Source: Tubulanus polymorphus (taxonomy: Eukaryota > Nemertea > Palaeonemertea > Tubulaniformes > Tubulanidae). Taken from it: a DNA stretch of 64,000 bases. Positions 29,937 through 43,564 of this stretch are shown here, piece by piece. The DNA is taken from assembly GCF_964204645.1 (NCBI RefSeq), contig NC_134030.1, positions 1,405,855 to 1,469,854 on the forward strand. Direction: 5' to 3'. How positions within the stretch are numbered: position 1 is the first letter of the stretch; each line of letters opens with the position of its first letter. Position numbers and translations under genes: made by a program. A model generated the notes under the pieces. That model was not told the origin of the DNA. It worked only from the letters and a program-made list of their open reading frames with translations, and made no database searches.

Positions 29937-31265
29937 TTTTCAATTTGCCGAGGTCAGTCGTCAAAAACTGTTACAACGGAAACTAAGATAACAAAGACTT
30001 GATTTGGCAAAGATTGAAGAAATCCTGCGAAAAGATTATTCATGAATTGTTCATACAACTGTCAACATGGAGTTCATCTCACAAGCAAATTAGGTCATTA
30101 TCTTATGATTTTGTATGAAATGCTAATTTTTACTCGTTAATTTTTTACAAATAAGTTGACTTTGAAATCTTTATTAATTTCTTGTTTATTTTGTTTTTTC
30201 AGTTTTCAATTTGCCGAGATCAGTCATCAAAAACTGTTACAACGCAAACTAAGATAACAAAGACTTGATTTGGCAAAGATTGAAGAAATCCTGCGAAAAG
30301 CTTATTCATGAATTGTTCATACAACTGTCAACATGGAGTTCATCTCACAAGCAAATTAGGTAGTTATCTTATGATTTTGTATGAAATGCTAATTTTTACT
30401 CGTTAATTTTTTACAAATAAGTTGACTTTGAAATCTTTATTAATTTCTTGTTTATTTTGTTTTTTCAGTTTTCAATTTGCCGAGATCAGTCATCAAAAAC
30501 TGTTACAACGGAAACTAAGATAACAAAGACTTGATTTGGCAAAGATTGAAGAAATCCTGCGAAAAGCTTATTCATGAATTGTTCATACAACTGTCAACAT
30601 GGAGTTCATCTCACAAGCAAATTAGGTAGTTATCTTAGGATTTTGTATGAAATGCTAATTTTTACTCGTTAATTTTTTACAAATAAGTTGACTTTGAAAT
30701 CTTTATTAATTTCTTGTTTATTTTGTTTTTTCAGTTTTCAATTTGCCGAGATCAGTCATAAAAAAACTGTTACAACGGAAACTAAGATAACAAAGACTTG
30801 ATTTGGCAAAGATTGAAGAAATCCTGCGAAGAGATTATTCAAGAATTGTTCATACAACTGTCAACATGGAGTTCATCTCACAAGCAAATTAGGTAATTAT
30901 CTTATGGTTTTGTATGAAATGCTAATTTTACATTTTTGCATTTAAGTTTAAATGAGTTTAAAATCACGTTTCATTTGCTGTTTATTTTGTCTTTTCAGTT
31001 TTCAATTTGCCGAGATCAATCGTCAGAAAACTGTTTCAACGGAAACTAAGATAACAAAGACTTGATTTGGCAAAGATTGAAGAAATCCTGCGAAGAGATT
31101 ATTCAAGAATTGTTCATACAACTGTCAACATGGAGTTCATCTCACAAGCAAATTAGGTAATTATCTTATGATTTTGTATGAAATGCTAAATTTTACTCGT
31201 TATTTTTTTACTAATAAGTTGACTTTGAAATCTTTATTTATTTCTTGTTTATTTTGTCTTTTCAG
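29937..31265 (+). repeat. 266-bp tandem array of exon-like units, unit 2
   Basis: Same array with six acceptor-like sites, ending at 29936, 30202, 30468, 30734, 30998 and 31265. Two copies fewer than unit 1 (about 531 bp), which explains the first offset change. The first donor is GTCATT rather than GTAATT. Confidence 0.8.
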
Positions 31266-31388
31266 TTTTGAATTTGCCGAGATTCACATGTAGCAGATAT
31301 AATGGAATTTAGTATTGAGAACCGCAACTTAACAATAAACCGGATCAACTTAATATAGTGCTGAGGACCAAAAATAAAGGATAAACCC

Positions 31389-32145
31389 GACCAGTGTAAT
31401 TCAGTGTCGAGAACCGCAGTTAAACGATGAACCCGACCAGTGTAATTCAGTGTCGAGAACCGCAGTTAAACGATGAACCCGACCAGTGTAATTCAGTGTC
31501 GAGAACCGCAGTTAAACGATGAACCCGACCAGTGTAATTCAGTGTCGAGAACCGCAGTTAAACGATGAACCCGACCAGTGTAATTCAGTGTCGAGAACCG
31601 CAGTTAAACGATGAACCCGACCAGTGTAATTCAGTATTGAGAACCACAATTAAACGATGAACCGGACCAGTGTAATTCAGTGTCGAGAACCACAATTAAA
31701 CGATGAACCGGACCAGTGTAATTCAGTGTCCAGAGCTGCAGTTAAACAATGAACCGGACCAGTGTAATTCAGTGTCGAGAACTGCAGTTAAACGATGAAC
31801 CCGACCAGTGTAATTCAGTATTGAGAACCACAATTAAACGATGAACCGGACCAGTGTAATTCAGTGTCCAGAGCCGCAGTTAAACAATGAACCGGACCAG
31901 TGTAATTCAGTGTCGAGAACCGCAATTAAACGATGAACCGGACCAGTGTAATTCAGTGTCGAGAACCACAATTAAACGATGAACCGGACCAGTGTAATTC
32001 AGTGTCGAGAACCGCAATTAAACGATGAATCGGACCAGTGTAATTAAGTGTCGAGAACCACAATTAAACGATAAACCGGACCAGTGTAATTCAGTGTCGA
32101 GAACTGTAATTAAACGATGAACCGGATCAGTGTAATTCAGTTTCG
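31389..32145 (+). repeat. 46-bp satellite, unit 2
   Basis: About 16 copies with the same order of variants as unit 1, consistent with very recent common origin of this stretch. Confidence 0.95.
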
Positions 32146-32328
32146 CAATAACCGCAATAAAACGATAATCTGGAGTTGTAATAGTGTTGTGTATTTGCGT
32201 AGTGGATCAAGTGGAAGGATTTTAAGTGTATTTGGTGACTTTAATTCGTTCGCATCCAACAGAATCAACAAAGACATTACAAAAAACGACAAAAAATGAT
32301 TGAATGTAAATGCATTGAATTTAGGTTT

Positions 32329-33304
32329 GATGATCAAGATAATCACTGATCAAGATTGACAGTTATAATCCATAATTGTTGAACTTGATCAGAGATTTTC
32401 AAGATCGATTTTAAGGTGATTCAGAAGTTTAAATCTGATGTTTTAATCTCTGGGACTCAGATATTAAATCAATAGATTTTTACTGCTGAATGATCTTCAT
32501 GTACAGATGAGCTACAATTGTTCCTAGTGTGTTCTGTTAAGACTGATTAAAGGGTGGAAAAACTTGACTCAAATTCAAATTGAGTCGAGTTTTTCCAAGA
32601 TAATCTCTGATCAAGATCAGCAGTTACCGGTATAATCCATAATTGTTGAACTTGATTGGTGATTTTCAAGATCTGTTTTAAGGTGATTCACAAGTTTAAA
32701 TCTAATGTTTTAATCTCTGGGTTCCAGATATTAAATCAATAGATTTTTACAGCTGAATGACCTTCGTGTTCAGATAAGCTACAATTGTTCCTAGTGTGTT
32801 CTGTTAAGAAAGGGTGGAAAAACTTGACCCAAATTCAAATTGAGTCGAGTTTTTCAAAGATAATCTCTGATCAAGATCGGCAGTTATAATCCATAATTGT
32901 TGAACTTGATTGGAGATTTTCGAGAACTGTTTTTAAGGTGATTCAGAAGTGTGAATCTGATGTTTTAATCTCTGGGTTTCAGAGATTAAATCAATAGGTT
33001 TTAACTTCTGAATCACTTCGGGTTTTGGTAAGTTAAAGTGTTTCCTATTGTAATCTGTTAAACTGATTAAAGGGTGGAAAAACTTGATTCAAATTAATAA
33101 TCTGAATCAAGTTTTCCAATGATAATCCGCGATCAAGTTCGGCAGTTATAATTCATAACTGTTGAACTCAATTCACAATTAAATGAACTTTTTTAAGGTG
33201 ATTCAGAAGTATAAATCTGATGTTTTAATCTCTGGGTTTCAGAGATTAAATCAATAGGCTTTACTTCTGAATCACTGTTAGGTTTTGATAAGTTGTAAGT
33301 TGTT
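32329..33304. repeat. ~260-bp palindrome-rich repeats, unit 2
   Basis: Same nested palindromes as unit 1, but the last copy is intact: it keeps the 59 bp around 33104-33170 that close the GAAAAACTTGATTC hairpin. Confidence 0.85.
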
Positions 33305-34009
33305 CCTATTGTTTAATGAATTGGTAGAAATTCTATTTTTAGGTGACAGGTCAAATAGATTAGAACAGTAATTTATGCAGAGGTTGAATTAATTTAATGT
33401 TTGATATACCAAAGAATGGTTTATTGTGAAGATTTAATTAAAATCTTAAATAAAGAGTTGTTCAATTTCATAAATGTTTTGTTTTCGATGAAGTTTTTTC
33501 ATTTTCTGGATTTGAGGAATTTGACTTTAAACACATCGGTGGATTCAGCACAGTTCTGTGGACACAGTTTTGGGACCGAGACACAGCTCAAGACCCAGTT
33601 ACAAGTTCAACTGGACTCCATCCCAAAAAACCCTGGGCCCTTCAAACCTTTAAGTAAGATGCTCACTTACAGATTCATAAAATTGACCCTTATTATCTTG
33701 TCATCTGCAGAACCATCTCAAGAGGCTTAAACCAAGAATTTCTTGTAATGTTCAACAAATGTGAATTACATTAAGTAATTTTTGAGATCGACTAACACCA
33801 GTATTGAGTTTTTTCTAAATCACAGTCTACTTATTTTATATTCATCCACGATTTCATAGCTCTTTAACTATTCAACCCTTTCCCTGATGGGCCCTGGCCC
33901 CAATTGCTGAACCCAGTTCTCCAAGTCTAACTTCTGGGTTTAATGGTTTATCAGAGAATTAATGGATTAATTGGAAATAATCTAACAATCAATAAAGTTG
34001 TTCTTTTTT

Positions 34010-34067
34010 GATACGGGCTAGAAGTTGAGGGGCCCGCGCCCCGGGTTTTCTTTAAAGCTTTTGGCAT
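34010..34067 (-). pseudogene. Inverted truncated copy of exon 1, unit 2
   Basis: Identical to the unit 1 inverted copy, same breakpoint and neighbours. Confidence 0.85.
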
Positions 34068-34136
34068 TATCTAGAAAAACAAGTAAAAATATTAAATCAT
34101 TTGAAAATATATCAGTCAGTCTTATTCTGGTTCAGT

Positions 34137-34622
34137 GAACTAATTCTCTATATGGTGCATGTAGGGGTCCGGGGACACGACATCCACTAATTCTCTATAT
34201 GGTGCATGTAGGGGTCCGGGGACACGACATCCACTAATTCTCTATATGGTGCATGTAGGGGTCCAGGGACACGACATCCACTAATTCTCTATATGGTGCA
34301 TGTAGGGGTCCAGGGACACCACATCCACTAATTCTCTATATGGTGCATGTAGGGGTCCAGGGACACCACATCCACTAATTCTCTATACGATGCATGTAGG
34401 GGTCCAGGGACACCACATCCACTAATTCTCTATATGGTACGTGTAGGGGTCCAGGAACACCACATCCACTAATTCTCTATACGATGCATGTAGGGGTCCA
34501 GGGACACCACATCCACTAATTCTCTATATGGTGCGTGTAGGGGTCCAGGAACACCACATCCACTAATTCTCTATACGATGCGTGTAGGGGTCCAGGGACA
34601 CCACATCCACTAATTCTCTATA
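34137..34622 (-). repeat. 47-bp satellite, inverted block, unit 2
   Basis: Same ~10 copies with the same internal variants as unit 1. Opposite in orientation to 42103-43432. Confidence 0.95.
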
Positions 34623-34896
34623 TGTCGAGGGAGCTCTATCAATCAAGGAACAGTCGGCTCACAAGCAGCCCCTGCCCAAAAGGTTTTGACATTATATTTT
34701 CAAAAGCTCTAGTTGTTCTGTAGAACCGAGAGCGGAGCTCTGACTTGTTCCCCTCACTGCTGAGGTCTACTTTCTCTGATTCGCTGATTGGCTTCTCTTT
34801 GGTACATTTTAGATGATCAAAAACTAGAAACTGTCATGCGTTTATTCATTTGGGTATATGTTAAAATTCTTTTACAGTAATGGCATATTAGGCACA

Positions 34897-35250
34897 TCAA
34901 AACAAATCCGGAATTGTCCCCGAACGAAGTGGCTCCCTCCACTCTCCATCAGTATGCCGGGCCACCACCTCTACCTCTCGGGCAACTCGATCCCTCGCCA
35001 GCTTTTTGGCGAGTGAACGAGTGACCGCCCGAGATACGGATGGAGAAGCAGGAGGAGCAGGACCCGCACCTGCCCCAGCCCCACCACCATCCCTCTTCGG
35101 CCTCTTCCTATTTATCCCCTCCCCTTCCTCCCGATTACCTTCGTCAGCCGCACCATCCGCCGGGACCACTCTTGCTCCTCCTCCCTGCAGAGCCACGACG
35201 ACCGCAACTGGTACTTTTCGGTTTCTCATGGTTTCCCCACCATCTTTCAA
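34897..35250 (-). pseudogene. Inverted partial copy of exon 10, unit 2
   Basis: Same open 117-codon minus-strand fragment, with the same protein as the unit 1 copy. Confidence 0.8.
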
Positions 35251-36130
35251 AAGAGAACTATCAATATATCATTAGCTACAAGGAAATTTTTCAGAAACTT
35301 TTTCAGGTCATTCTTTCTTGTATTATTAGCATTTGATTCTCTATATATCGTCAGAACATGGACTCAGAGTGTTTCTTTAATGGTTAAGAATGTCTCTTTA
35401 ACCAACATCCCCCTAGCCTGCTTCCTACATATCCCTTCCCTTTCCTCCTGATTACCTTTGATCCCCACTGCCTAGCAGCTAACAGCTGCTGCTATTTTAT
35501 CTGGTTTACATGTTTTGCAGATAGTGTCTGTTATGCTATAGTTGTTCTTTTAATCGTTTAACTTCTTCATCTGAAATTTCATTATTCTAATTTCAGTTTC
35601 ACGCAGGAAATGGTTCATGAAAATCTGCATTGAGACTGGGACGAAATGTGCATTGAGACGGATGAAATCTGCATGAACAGAGATATACTTTAAGATCCCC
35701 ATTTTATCCATCGGAGTGAATGTACATCCACTACTCACAGGTAGAAAACCTACAAACGCTAAACACTCATCCCTGGGCCCTGATTCAAAATAAAAAAAAA
35801 AAGATTAAATTAAGAATTAACATTTTTATGAATCAGTGATCAGTTTCATAAAATAATTCCTAAATTAATTTTAGGGGTTTATTATTTCAGATTGAAATGA
35901 ATTCTTCATGTTTATGCAATTCTCATTATCTTTCATTGCAGCATTTATATATTCAATTTTAATCATACATGTGAAATATATAATGTATTTTCAGGGAAAC
36001 GTAAACAAGAAAGGAAGGGAAGAAAGAGAAGGGAAGAAAGAGTTGGATGATTAATGCGCACTTATTCTCCATTCCGAATTCCTGTATTCGACTCTAGGTG
36101 ATCATCATACGAACGAGATATAGAAAAAAA

Positions 36131-36429
36131 CATTACTGAAGTCATCTCTATTTTTTAGTCTCAATTTGTATTTCTAATTCAATTTACTAAGTGTGTAAGT
36201 CATCATTTGGATAAGTCGTCACATTACTGAAGTCATCTCTATTTTTTAGTCTCAATTTGTATTTCTAATTCAATTTACTAAGTGTGTAAGTCATCATTTG
36301 GATAAGTCGTCACATTACTGAAGTCATCTCTATTTTTTAGTCTCAATTTGTATTTCTAATTCAATTCACTAAGTGTGTAAGTCATCATTTGGATAAGTCG
36401 TCACATTATTGAAGTCATCTCTATTTTGA
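36131..36429. repeat. 91-bp tandem repeat, unit 2
   Basis: Same copy number and the same copy-specific variants as unit 1. Confidence 0.93.
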
Positions 36430-36908
36430 AGTCTCAATTAGTATTCAGTTTACTTCAGATAACGTAATTCGGTTTAATCACAAGTCGTCAACATTATAAT
36501 CAATGTAACTACAGTGACTACATTATTGTCCTTTTATTGAGAAATTTATGTTAATTTTTGATTTCTGGGATAAATCAAAATTCAAATGTTATCATTTTTT
36601 GTATCAAAAATTGTAAAAAATTGAATAATTTGTGTGCTATTGAAACATTCAGTTATGGGGAGTTTTAAGCTCAGAAAACTTTGAGCCTGTTTATACAAGT
36701 GTTGTAACAAGTGTTGAACAATTCAAAGATCATGTTTTTTATACTTTGTCATGTTAGAAAAAATGTTTTCTAGTATATTGATGTTTCTAAAAAAACATAT
36801 GATTCAACTTTAAAAGGCCAAGCCTTCTAATAAAATTAGTTTGTCATATATATATATATATTACTTGGTTATTGTCAAGTTTTTTAAAAAATATTTTGGT
36901 TTTCTCAG

Positions 36909-37186
36909 CTTTCTCTGGTGGAAATTTCTTCGTGGAATTCCTCTTCTATACAAGTTCCTCCTCAGACTGTTTTTATGCGAGAGTTTATAACAACCGGATC
37001 CTCAGAAAATGGTCGGAGTGCCAAGTCTTCGATTTAAGATCACCAGTCTTATCTGAGACCATAAGTTCACTAGCAAGTTTCACTAGCGATTCCAACAGCT
37101 ATAGGATGGAACAGTATTATTATATAGGTCACCACTGTGCAATTGAGCCCAGATCATCAGAAAAAGATAAAAGTGAAGATATGTGA
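36909..37186 (+). CDS. Orphan exon-like ORF, unknown product, unit 2
   Basis: Same sequence and reading frame as 7625-7902, including the acceptor-like site and the terminal SEKDKSEDM. Function unknown. Confidence 0.35.
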
Positions 37187-38873
37187 TGGGATTCATTGAA
37201 AATTTTGCATATTTAATTAATTCATTGAACTACTTGATTTGTATGATTTATTTTTTGGGAATTTTCGAATTTGTCATCAATAACTAGTATATATTTCTTT
37301 TCAAGTTGTGAGCGATCTAGTTCTCTGTCGACCCATTGAAAGTGAATCGACTCTGAACTGTAGAACTGGACCCAGGGAGCTGAATCTCGCGTGCCACAGC
37401 AAGATACAGAGCTCTTCAATGTCTTAACCGTCAGGTGCTGCCCCTAAACAAATCAATAGCGGTAAATCTGTGAACTAACTTATAGCTCGCTTGCCAGAGT
37501 AGAATGATAGCGAGCTGTCTAAAATCTTGAACCGTCTAGTGCTGCCCCTTTATCGATATGTATCGGAAAAGTGAATTTATTACTCGCATGCCACAGTAGT
37601 TGAGTAGTTGGAACATCATGATAGACTCGTTTTTCTGTGCAGCTATAACGGGAACTATTTCAGATCTGATAATGAATATAAACTCAGTCACAGTTCGATA
37701 ACAAACGCCGCTGGGTGAAATTGATGTAAACAAATAATCGTGTTGAAATTGAATTTAGTTTAAGATATATTTTCGTGGTAGTTTTTATTTTCAAGCTGTT
37801 TACGTTCACTTCAAATGATGAAACGATGAAACCATATTAAATACATCCCTGTTTTAGTGGGGATTTTGAGTTTTGGTCCTTTCCGTATCTTCTAGAAACA
37901 TCAAGTAGAAAGGCATTAACTGAACCCTATGTCTTTAACTTCAGGAGTCTATATGGAGTTTTCGGATGCCTCTTTTCCTCACTTCTTGCATTCGTCACTA
38001 TTAGAAATCCGGACAAACTGAATTCAGTTCGACGAGGCCGAAGAACAGAAGATCTGCACTAGCCGCAGGGTTCGTGTTGGCTTGGATCGGTGGGAGGCAA
38101 TCAAACCCCGACACGTGAAGATGTATCCTCAAAAATGGATACCGGAACGCTTCTCTGGTTTACGATGATTAGTCTGCAGGGATAACTCTTTGGCGGGGCG
38201 TGATCGCGTGAATAGCCCAAACTAAACCTTCAGAGTTCACTGTACTACAGCATACAACATCTGATAACTTGCATAATAAAGCGCGGCGTGCATGAAAAGA
38301 ATTGTATAAATGCGGGCAAGATTCCGTGCCCTGGCAATCGAACGCCGGAGTGGAGGTATTCCATACACTGGTAGGTGAGTCGGAGCATAGACTGGTTGCT
38401 TGTCCCATAGAGACCGGTAACCAGTCTAGCCACCTCACGATCAGTCTACATTGAAAAACCATTACTGAAATATGGTTGACGGAAATATTCATTTCATATC
38501 AGATTCTGAAATATTTTCTCGTATTGACTACAAAATTTTTATTATCTTTATAAGATAAATCTGCCAAAGCTCAACAATTTGAATTAGTGAAAACCGATGT
38601 GCGAAGTCGTCAATTCAGTAGCCCGATAGAGCCCGGTAACCAGTCTAACTGTCAATGTTCATTGCGCGGGAATGAACGGGCAACCAGTCTACGATGAAAA
38701 ATCATTTCTGAAAAATTATGAACGGAGATATTCATTTTACTTTGAATTTTGAATTATCTTATAAAACTGACAGCCATATTAACCAAAGTATTAATAGTAA
38801 ATCTGATAAAATCTAATACCGGTTTTAGAATAGGTGAAAACTGATTTATGTGATGCCGTCGGTTCAGAAGACT

Positions 38874-39055
38874 GATCCGTAGAATCGTTCGCCACTTTCT
38901 TCCGGTCCACTTACTTCCGCGTTTGTGATTTGCATACAAGTAGTTTGAATGTTAAATGTATTAAGCCGCGTGTTGATTGGTTGAGGTCAGTGCGGTTTAC
39001 TGAACGATGACCAGCTGTCAGCTGATCGAATCATTCGTTTCACAGACATTACGAC
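38874..39055 (+). promoter_or_regulatory. Candidate promoter and 5' non-coding exon, unit 2
   Basis: Same ETS-like, octamer and inverted CCAAT motifs, with the GTAAGTA donor at 39056. No changes seen in any of these motifs relative to unit 1. Confidence 0.45.
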
Positions 39056-39672
39056 GTAAGTATATTTTACATCTTTGATCAAAAATTGTAGTGTAAAAAA
39101 ACTCAAAACTAAGGCCTCTATAAATGATCGATTGACTTTAAATGATTACTTTAGCACAGCTCTTGTAGACAATGATTAGGTGTCATAGTAGTTTAGCTCG
39201 AAAGTGCACATATAAGGTTAATTTTCATCCCTTATTTAGAGACCGAGGTATTGAGCGTCCATTTCAGCCCTTAAAACATCATCAACCTACCTCAAACTGA
39301 CTGTTTTTAAATCCAGCAATAGTTAACTATTGACTCATCATGGATTCGATTCAAAAACAATTTTTGATGATCATAGTGATTCGAAACGTTTGAATTTTTG
39401 AAAAACACGAATGCTAAACGACGGATCCGGACTTCGATTGCGGCCCAATGCCAGAGTTGATTTTCTTATTTGGAATTTGAAGATATAAATCACTGAAATC
39501 AATTGGTTTTCTCAACCAAAATTAAAATTAAGAAGAATTTAGGATGGAGATGTTTGATTTTCATTTTGTCTAAAATGCCGACTTAAAAATTAATTCAATT
39601 GAATCAAATTAATGAATTCATCATTTCACGATATTATAGATAATCAAAATGTGAATATGAAATCACCTTTTC

Positions 39673-42052
39673 AATCGCTGTTTTTGGGTAAGATCGCAGT
39701 TTTTAGGTAAGATCGCAGTTTTTAGGTTAGATCGCTGTTTTGAGGTTAGATCACCGTTTTTGGTTAGATTGCTGTTTTGTGTTAGATCACCTTTTGTGTT
39801 AGATCACAGTTTTTGTGTTAGATCGCTGTTTTTGGGTTAGATCGCTGTTTTGTGTTAGATCGCTGTTTTAGGTTAGATCGCAGTTTTTAGGTTACATTGC
39901 AGTATTTTGGTTAGACCGCAGTTTTTTGTTAGATCGCAGTTTTTAAGTTAGATCGCTGTTTTGGGTTAGATCACAGTTTTTGTGTTAGATCGCTGTTTTA
40001 GGTTAGATCGCAGTTTTTAAGTTAGATCGCTGTTTTGGGTTAGATCACAGTTTTTGTGTTAGATCGCTGTTTTAGGTTAGATCGCAGTTTTTAAGTTAGA
40101 TCGCTGTTTTGGGTTAGATCACAGTTTTTGTGTTAGATCGCTGTTTTTAGGTTAGATCGCAGTTTTTAGGTTACATTGCAGTATTTGGGTTAGACCGCAG
40201 TTTTTTTGTTAGATCGCAGTTTTTAAGTTAGATCGCTGTTTTGGGTTAGATCACAGTTTTTGTGTTAGATCGCTGTTTTTAGGTTAGATCGCAGTTTTTA
40301 GGTTACATTGCAGTATTTGGGTTAGACCGCAGTTTTTTTGTTAGATCGCAGTTTTTAAGTTAGATTGCTGTTTTGGGTTAGATCACAGCTTTTGTGTTAG
40401 ATCACAGTTTTTGGGTTAGACCACAGTTTTTTTGTTAGATCGCAGTTTTTAAGTTAGATCGCTGTTTTGGGTTAGATCACAGTTTTTGTGTTAGATCGCT
40501 GTTTTTAGGTTAGATCGCAGTTTTTAGGTTACATTGCAGTATTTGGGTTAGACCGCAGTTTTTTTGTTAGATCGCAGTTTTTAAGTTAGATTGCTGTTTT
40601 GGGTTAGATCACAGCTTTTGTGTTAGATCACAGTTTTTGGGTTAGACCACAGTTTTTTTGTTAGATCGCAGTTTTTAAGTTAGATCGCTGTTTTGGGTTA
40701 GATCACAGTTTTTGTGTTAGATCGCTGTTTTTAGGTTAGATCGCAGTTTTTAGGTTACATTGCAGTATTTAGGTTAGACCGCAGTTTTTTTGTTAGATCG
40801 CAGTTTTTAAGTTAGATCGCTGTTTTGGGTTAGATCACAGTTTTTGGGTTAGATCGCTGTTTTGGGTTAGATCACAGTTTTTGTGTTAGATCGCTGTTTT
40901 GGTGTTAGATCGCTGTTTTGGGTTAGATCACAGTTTTTGGGTTAGATCGCTGTTTTTGGGTTAGATCGCTGTTTTGGGTTAGATCACAGTTTTTGGGTTA
41001 GATCGCTGTTTTTGGGTTAGATCGCTGTTTTGGGTTAGATCACAGTTTTTGGGTTAGATCGCTGTTTTTGGGTTAAATTGCTGTTTTTGTGTTGGATCAT
41101 TGTTTTTTGTGTTAGATCATTGTTTTTGGGTTAGATCGATGTTTTTGTGTTAGATCGCATTTTTGTGTTAGATCACTGGTTTTTTGTTAGATTGCAGTTT
41201 TTAGGTTAGATCGCTGTTTTTGAGTTAGATCGCTGTTTTGTGTTAGATCGCCGTTTTGTGTTAGATCGCCGTTTTTAGGTTAGATTGCTGTTTTTAGGTT
41301 AGATCGCAGTTTTTGTGTTAGATCACTGTTATTGTGTTAGATAGCAGTTTTTAGGTTAGATCGCTGTTTTTGGGTTAGATCGCTGTTTTTGAGTTAGATC
41401 GCTGTTTTTAGGTTAGATCGCAGTTTTTGTGTTAGATCACTGTTATTGTGTTAGATAGCAGTTTTTAGGTTAGATCGCTGTTTTTAGGTTAGATCGCTGT
41501 TTTTAGGTTATATCGCAGTTTTTGTGTTAGATCACTGTTATTGTGTTAGATAGCAGTTTTTAGGTTAGATCGCTGTTTTTGAGTTTAATCGCCTTTTTGG
41601 GTTAGATCACAGTTTTTGTGTTAGATCACAGCTTTTAGGTTAGATTGCTGTTTTTAGGTTAGATCCCTTTTTTTTCTTAGATCGCAGTATTTAGGTTAGA
41701 TCGCTTTTTTTGGATTAGATCGCTGTTTTTGGGTTAGATCGCAGTTATTGTGTTAGATCGCAGTTTTTTGTTAGATCGCTGTTTTTGGGTTAGACCGCAG
41801 TGTTTAGGTTAGATTGCAGTTTTTGGGTTAGAACACTGTTTTTCTGTTAGATCGCAGTTTTTTGTTAGATCGCTGTTTTAGGTTGGATCGCTGTTTTAGG
41901 TTAGATCGCAGTTTTTTGTTAGGTCGCTGTTTTTGGGTTAGAAAGCTGTTTTTGTGTTAGATTGGTGTTTTTAGGTTAGATCGCTATTTTTGTGTAAGAT
42001 CGCTGTTTTTGGGTTAGATCGCTGTATTTGGGTTAGATCGCTGTCTTTGTGT
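39673..42052. repeat. ~18-bp GTTAGATCGCTGTTTTT minisatellite, unit 2
   Basis: Same array expanded to ~2.4 kb. It shows higher-order repetition: a block of about six units ending in GGTTACATTGCAGTATTTGG recurs several times between 40000 and 40800. Confidence 0.95.
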
Positions 42053-42102
42053 TTTTGTCAATCATCATATCAAGATTTGCAATCCCAGTTGCCTTCAAGT
42101 TT

Positions 42103-43432
42103 CATATAGAGAATTAGTGGATGTGGTGTCCCTGGACCCCTACACGCACCATATAGAGAATTAGTGGATGTGGTGTTCCTGGACCCCTACATGCACCATA
42201 TAGAGAATTAGTGGATGTGGTGTCCCTGGACCCCTACATGCACCATATAGAGAATAAGTGGATGTGGTGTCCCTGGACCCCTACATGCACCATATAGAGA
42301 ATTAGTGGATGTGGTGTCCCTGGACCCCTACATGCACCATATAGAGAATTAGTGGATGTGGTGTCCCTGGACCCCTACATGCACCATATAGAGAATTAGT
42401 GGATGTGGTGTCCCTGGACCCCTACATGCACCATATATAGAATTAGTGGATGTGGTGTTCCTGGACCCCTACATGCACCATATAGAGAATTAGTGGATGT
42501 GGTGTCCCTGGACCCCTACATGCACCATATAGAGAATTAGTGGATGTGGTGTCCCTGGACCCCTACATGCATCATATAGAGAATTAGTGGATGTGGTGTC
42601 CCTGGACCCCTACACGCACCATATAGAGAATTAGTGGATGTGGTGTCCCTGGACCCCTACACGCACCATATAGAGAATTAGTGGATGTGGTGTCCCTGGA
42701 CCCCTACACGCACCATATAGAGAATTAGTGGATGTGGTGTCCCTGGACCCCTACACGCACCATATAGAGAATTAGTGGATGTGGTGTTCCTGGACCCCTA
42801 CATGCACCATATAGAGAATTAGTGGATGTGGTGTCCCTGGACCCCTACATGCACCATATAGAGAATAAGTGGATGTGGTGTCCCTGGACCCCTACATGCA
42901 CCATATAAAGAATTAGTGGATGTGGTGTCCCTGGACCCCTACATGCACCATATAGAGAATTAGTGGATGTGGTGTCCCTGGACCCCTACATGCACCATAT
43001 AGAGAATTAGTGGATGTGGTGTCCCTGGACCCCTACATGCATCATATAGAGAATTAGTGGATGTGGTGTCCCTGGACCCCTACATGCACCATATAAAGAA
43101 TTAGTGGATGTGGTGTCCCTGGACCCCTACATGCACCATATAGAGAATAAGTGGATGTGGTGTCCCTGGACCCCTACATGCACCATATAGAGAATTAGTG
43201 GATGTGGTGTCCCTGGACCCCTACATGCACCATATAGAGAATTAGTGATGTGGTGTCCCTGGACCCCTACATGCACCATATAGAGAATTAGTGGATGTGG
43301 TGTCCCTGGACCCCTACATGCACCATATAGAGAATTAGTGGATGTGGTGTCCCTGGACCCCTACATGCACCATATAGAGAATTAGTGGATGTGGTGTCCC
43401 TGGACCCCTACATGCACCATATAGAGAATTAG
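42103..43432 (+). repeat. 47-bp satellite, forward block, unit 2
   Basis: About 28 copies, roughly 12 more than unit 1, with segments of CACGCACC variants near 42610-42760 that suggest block amplification. Confidence 0.96.
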
Positions 43433-43501
43433 TTCACTGAACCAGAATAAGACCGACTGATATATTTTCAAATGATTTAATATTTTTACTTGTTTTTCTA
43501 G

Positions 43502-43564
43502 ATGCCAAAAGCCACTAAGAAAACCCGGGGCGCGGGGCCCTCAACATCTAGCCCCTATAATAAA
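43502..43564 (+). CDS. Exon 1 (ATG exon), unit 2
   Basis: Twenty-one codons starting MPKATKKTRGAGPSTSSPYN. The ATG directly follows TTTTTCTAG, without the extra AAG of unit 1. About 70 nt of upstream intron carry one difference and the first ~107 nt of downstream intron none, in contrast with the exon itself. Confidence 0.7.
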
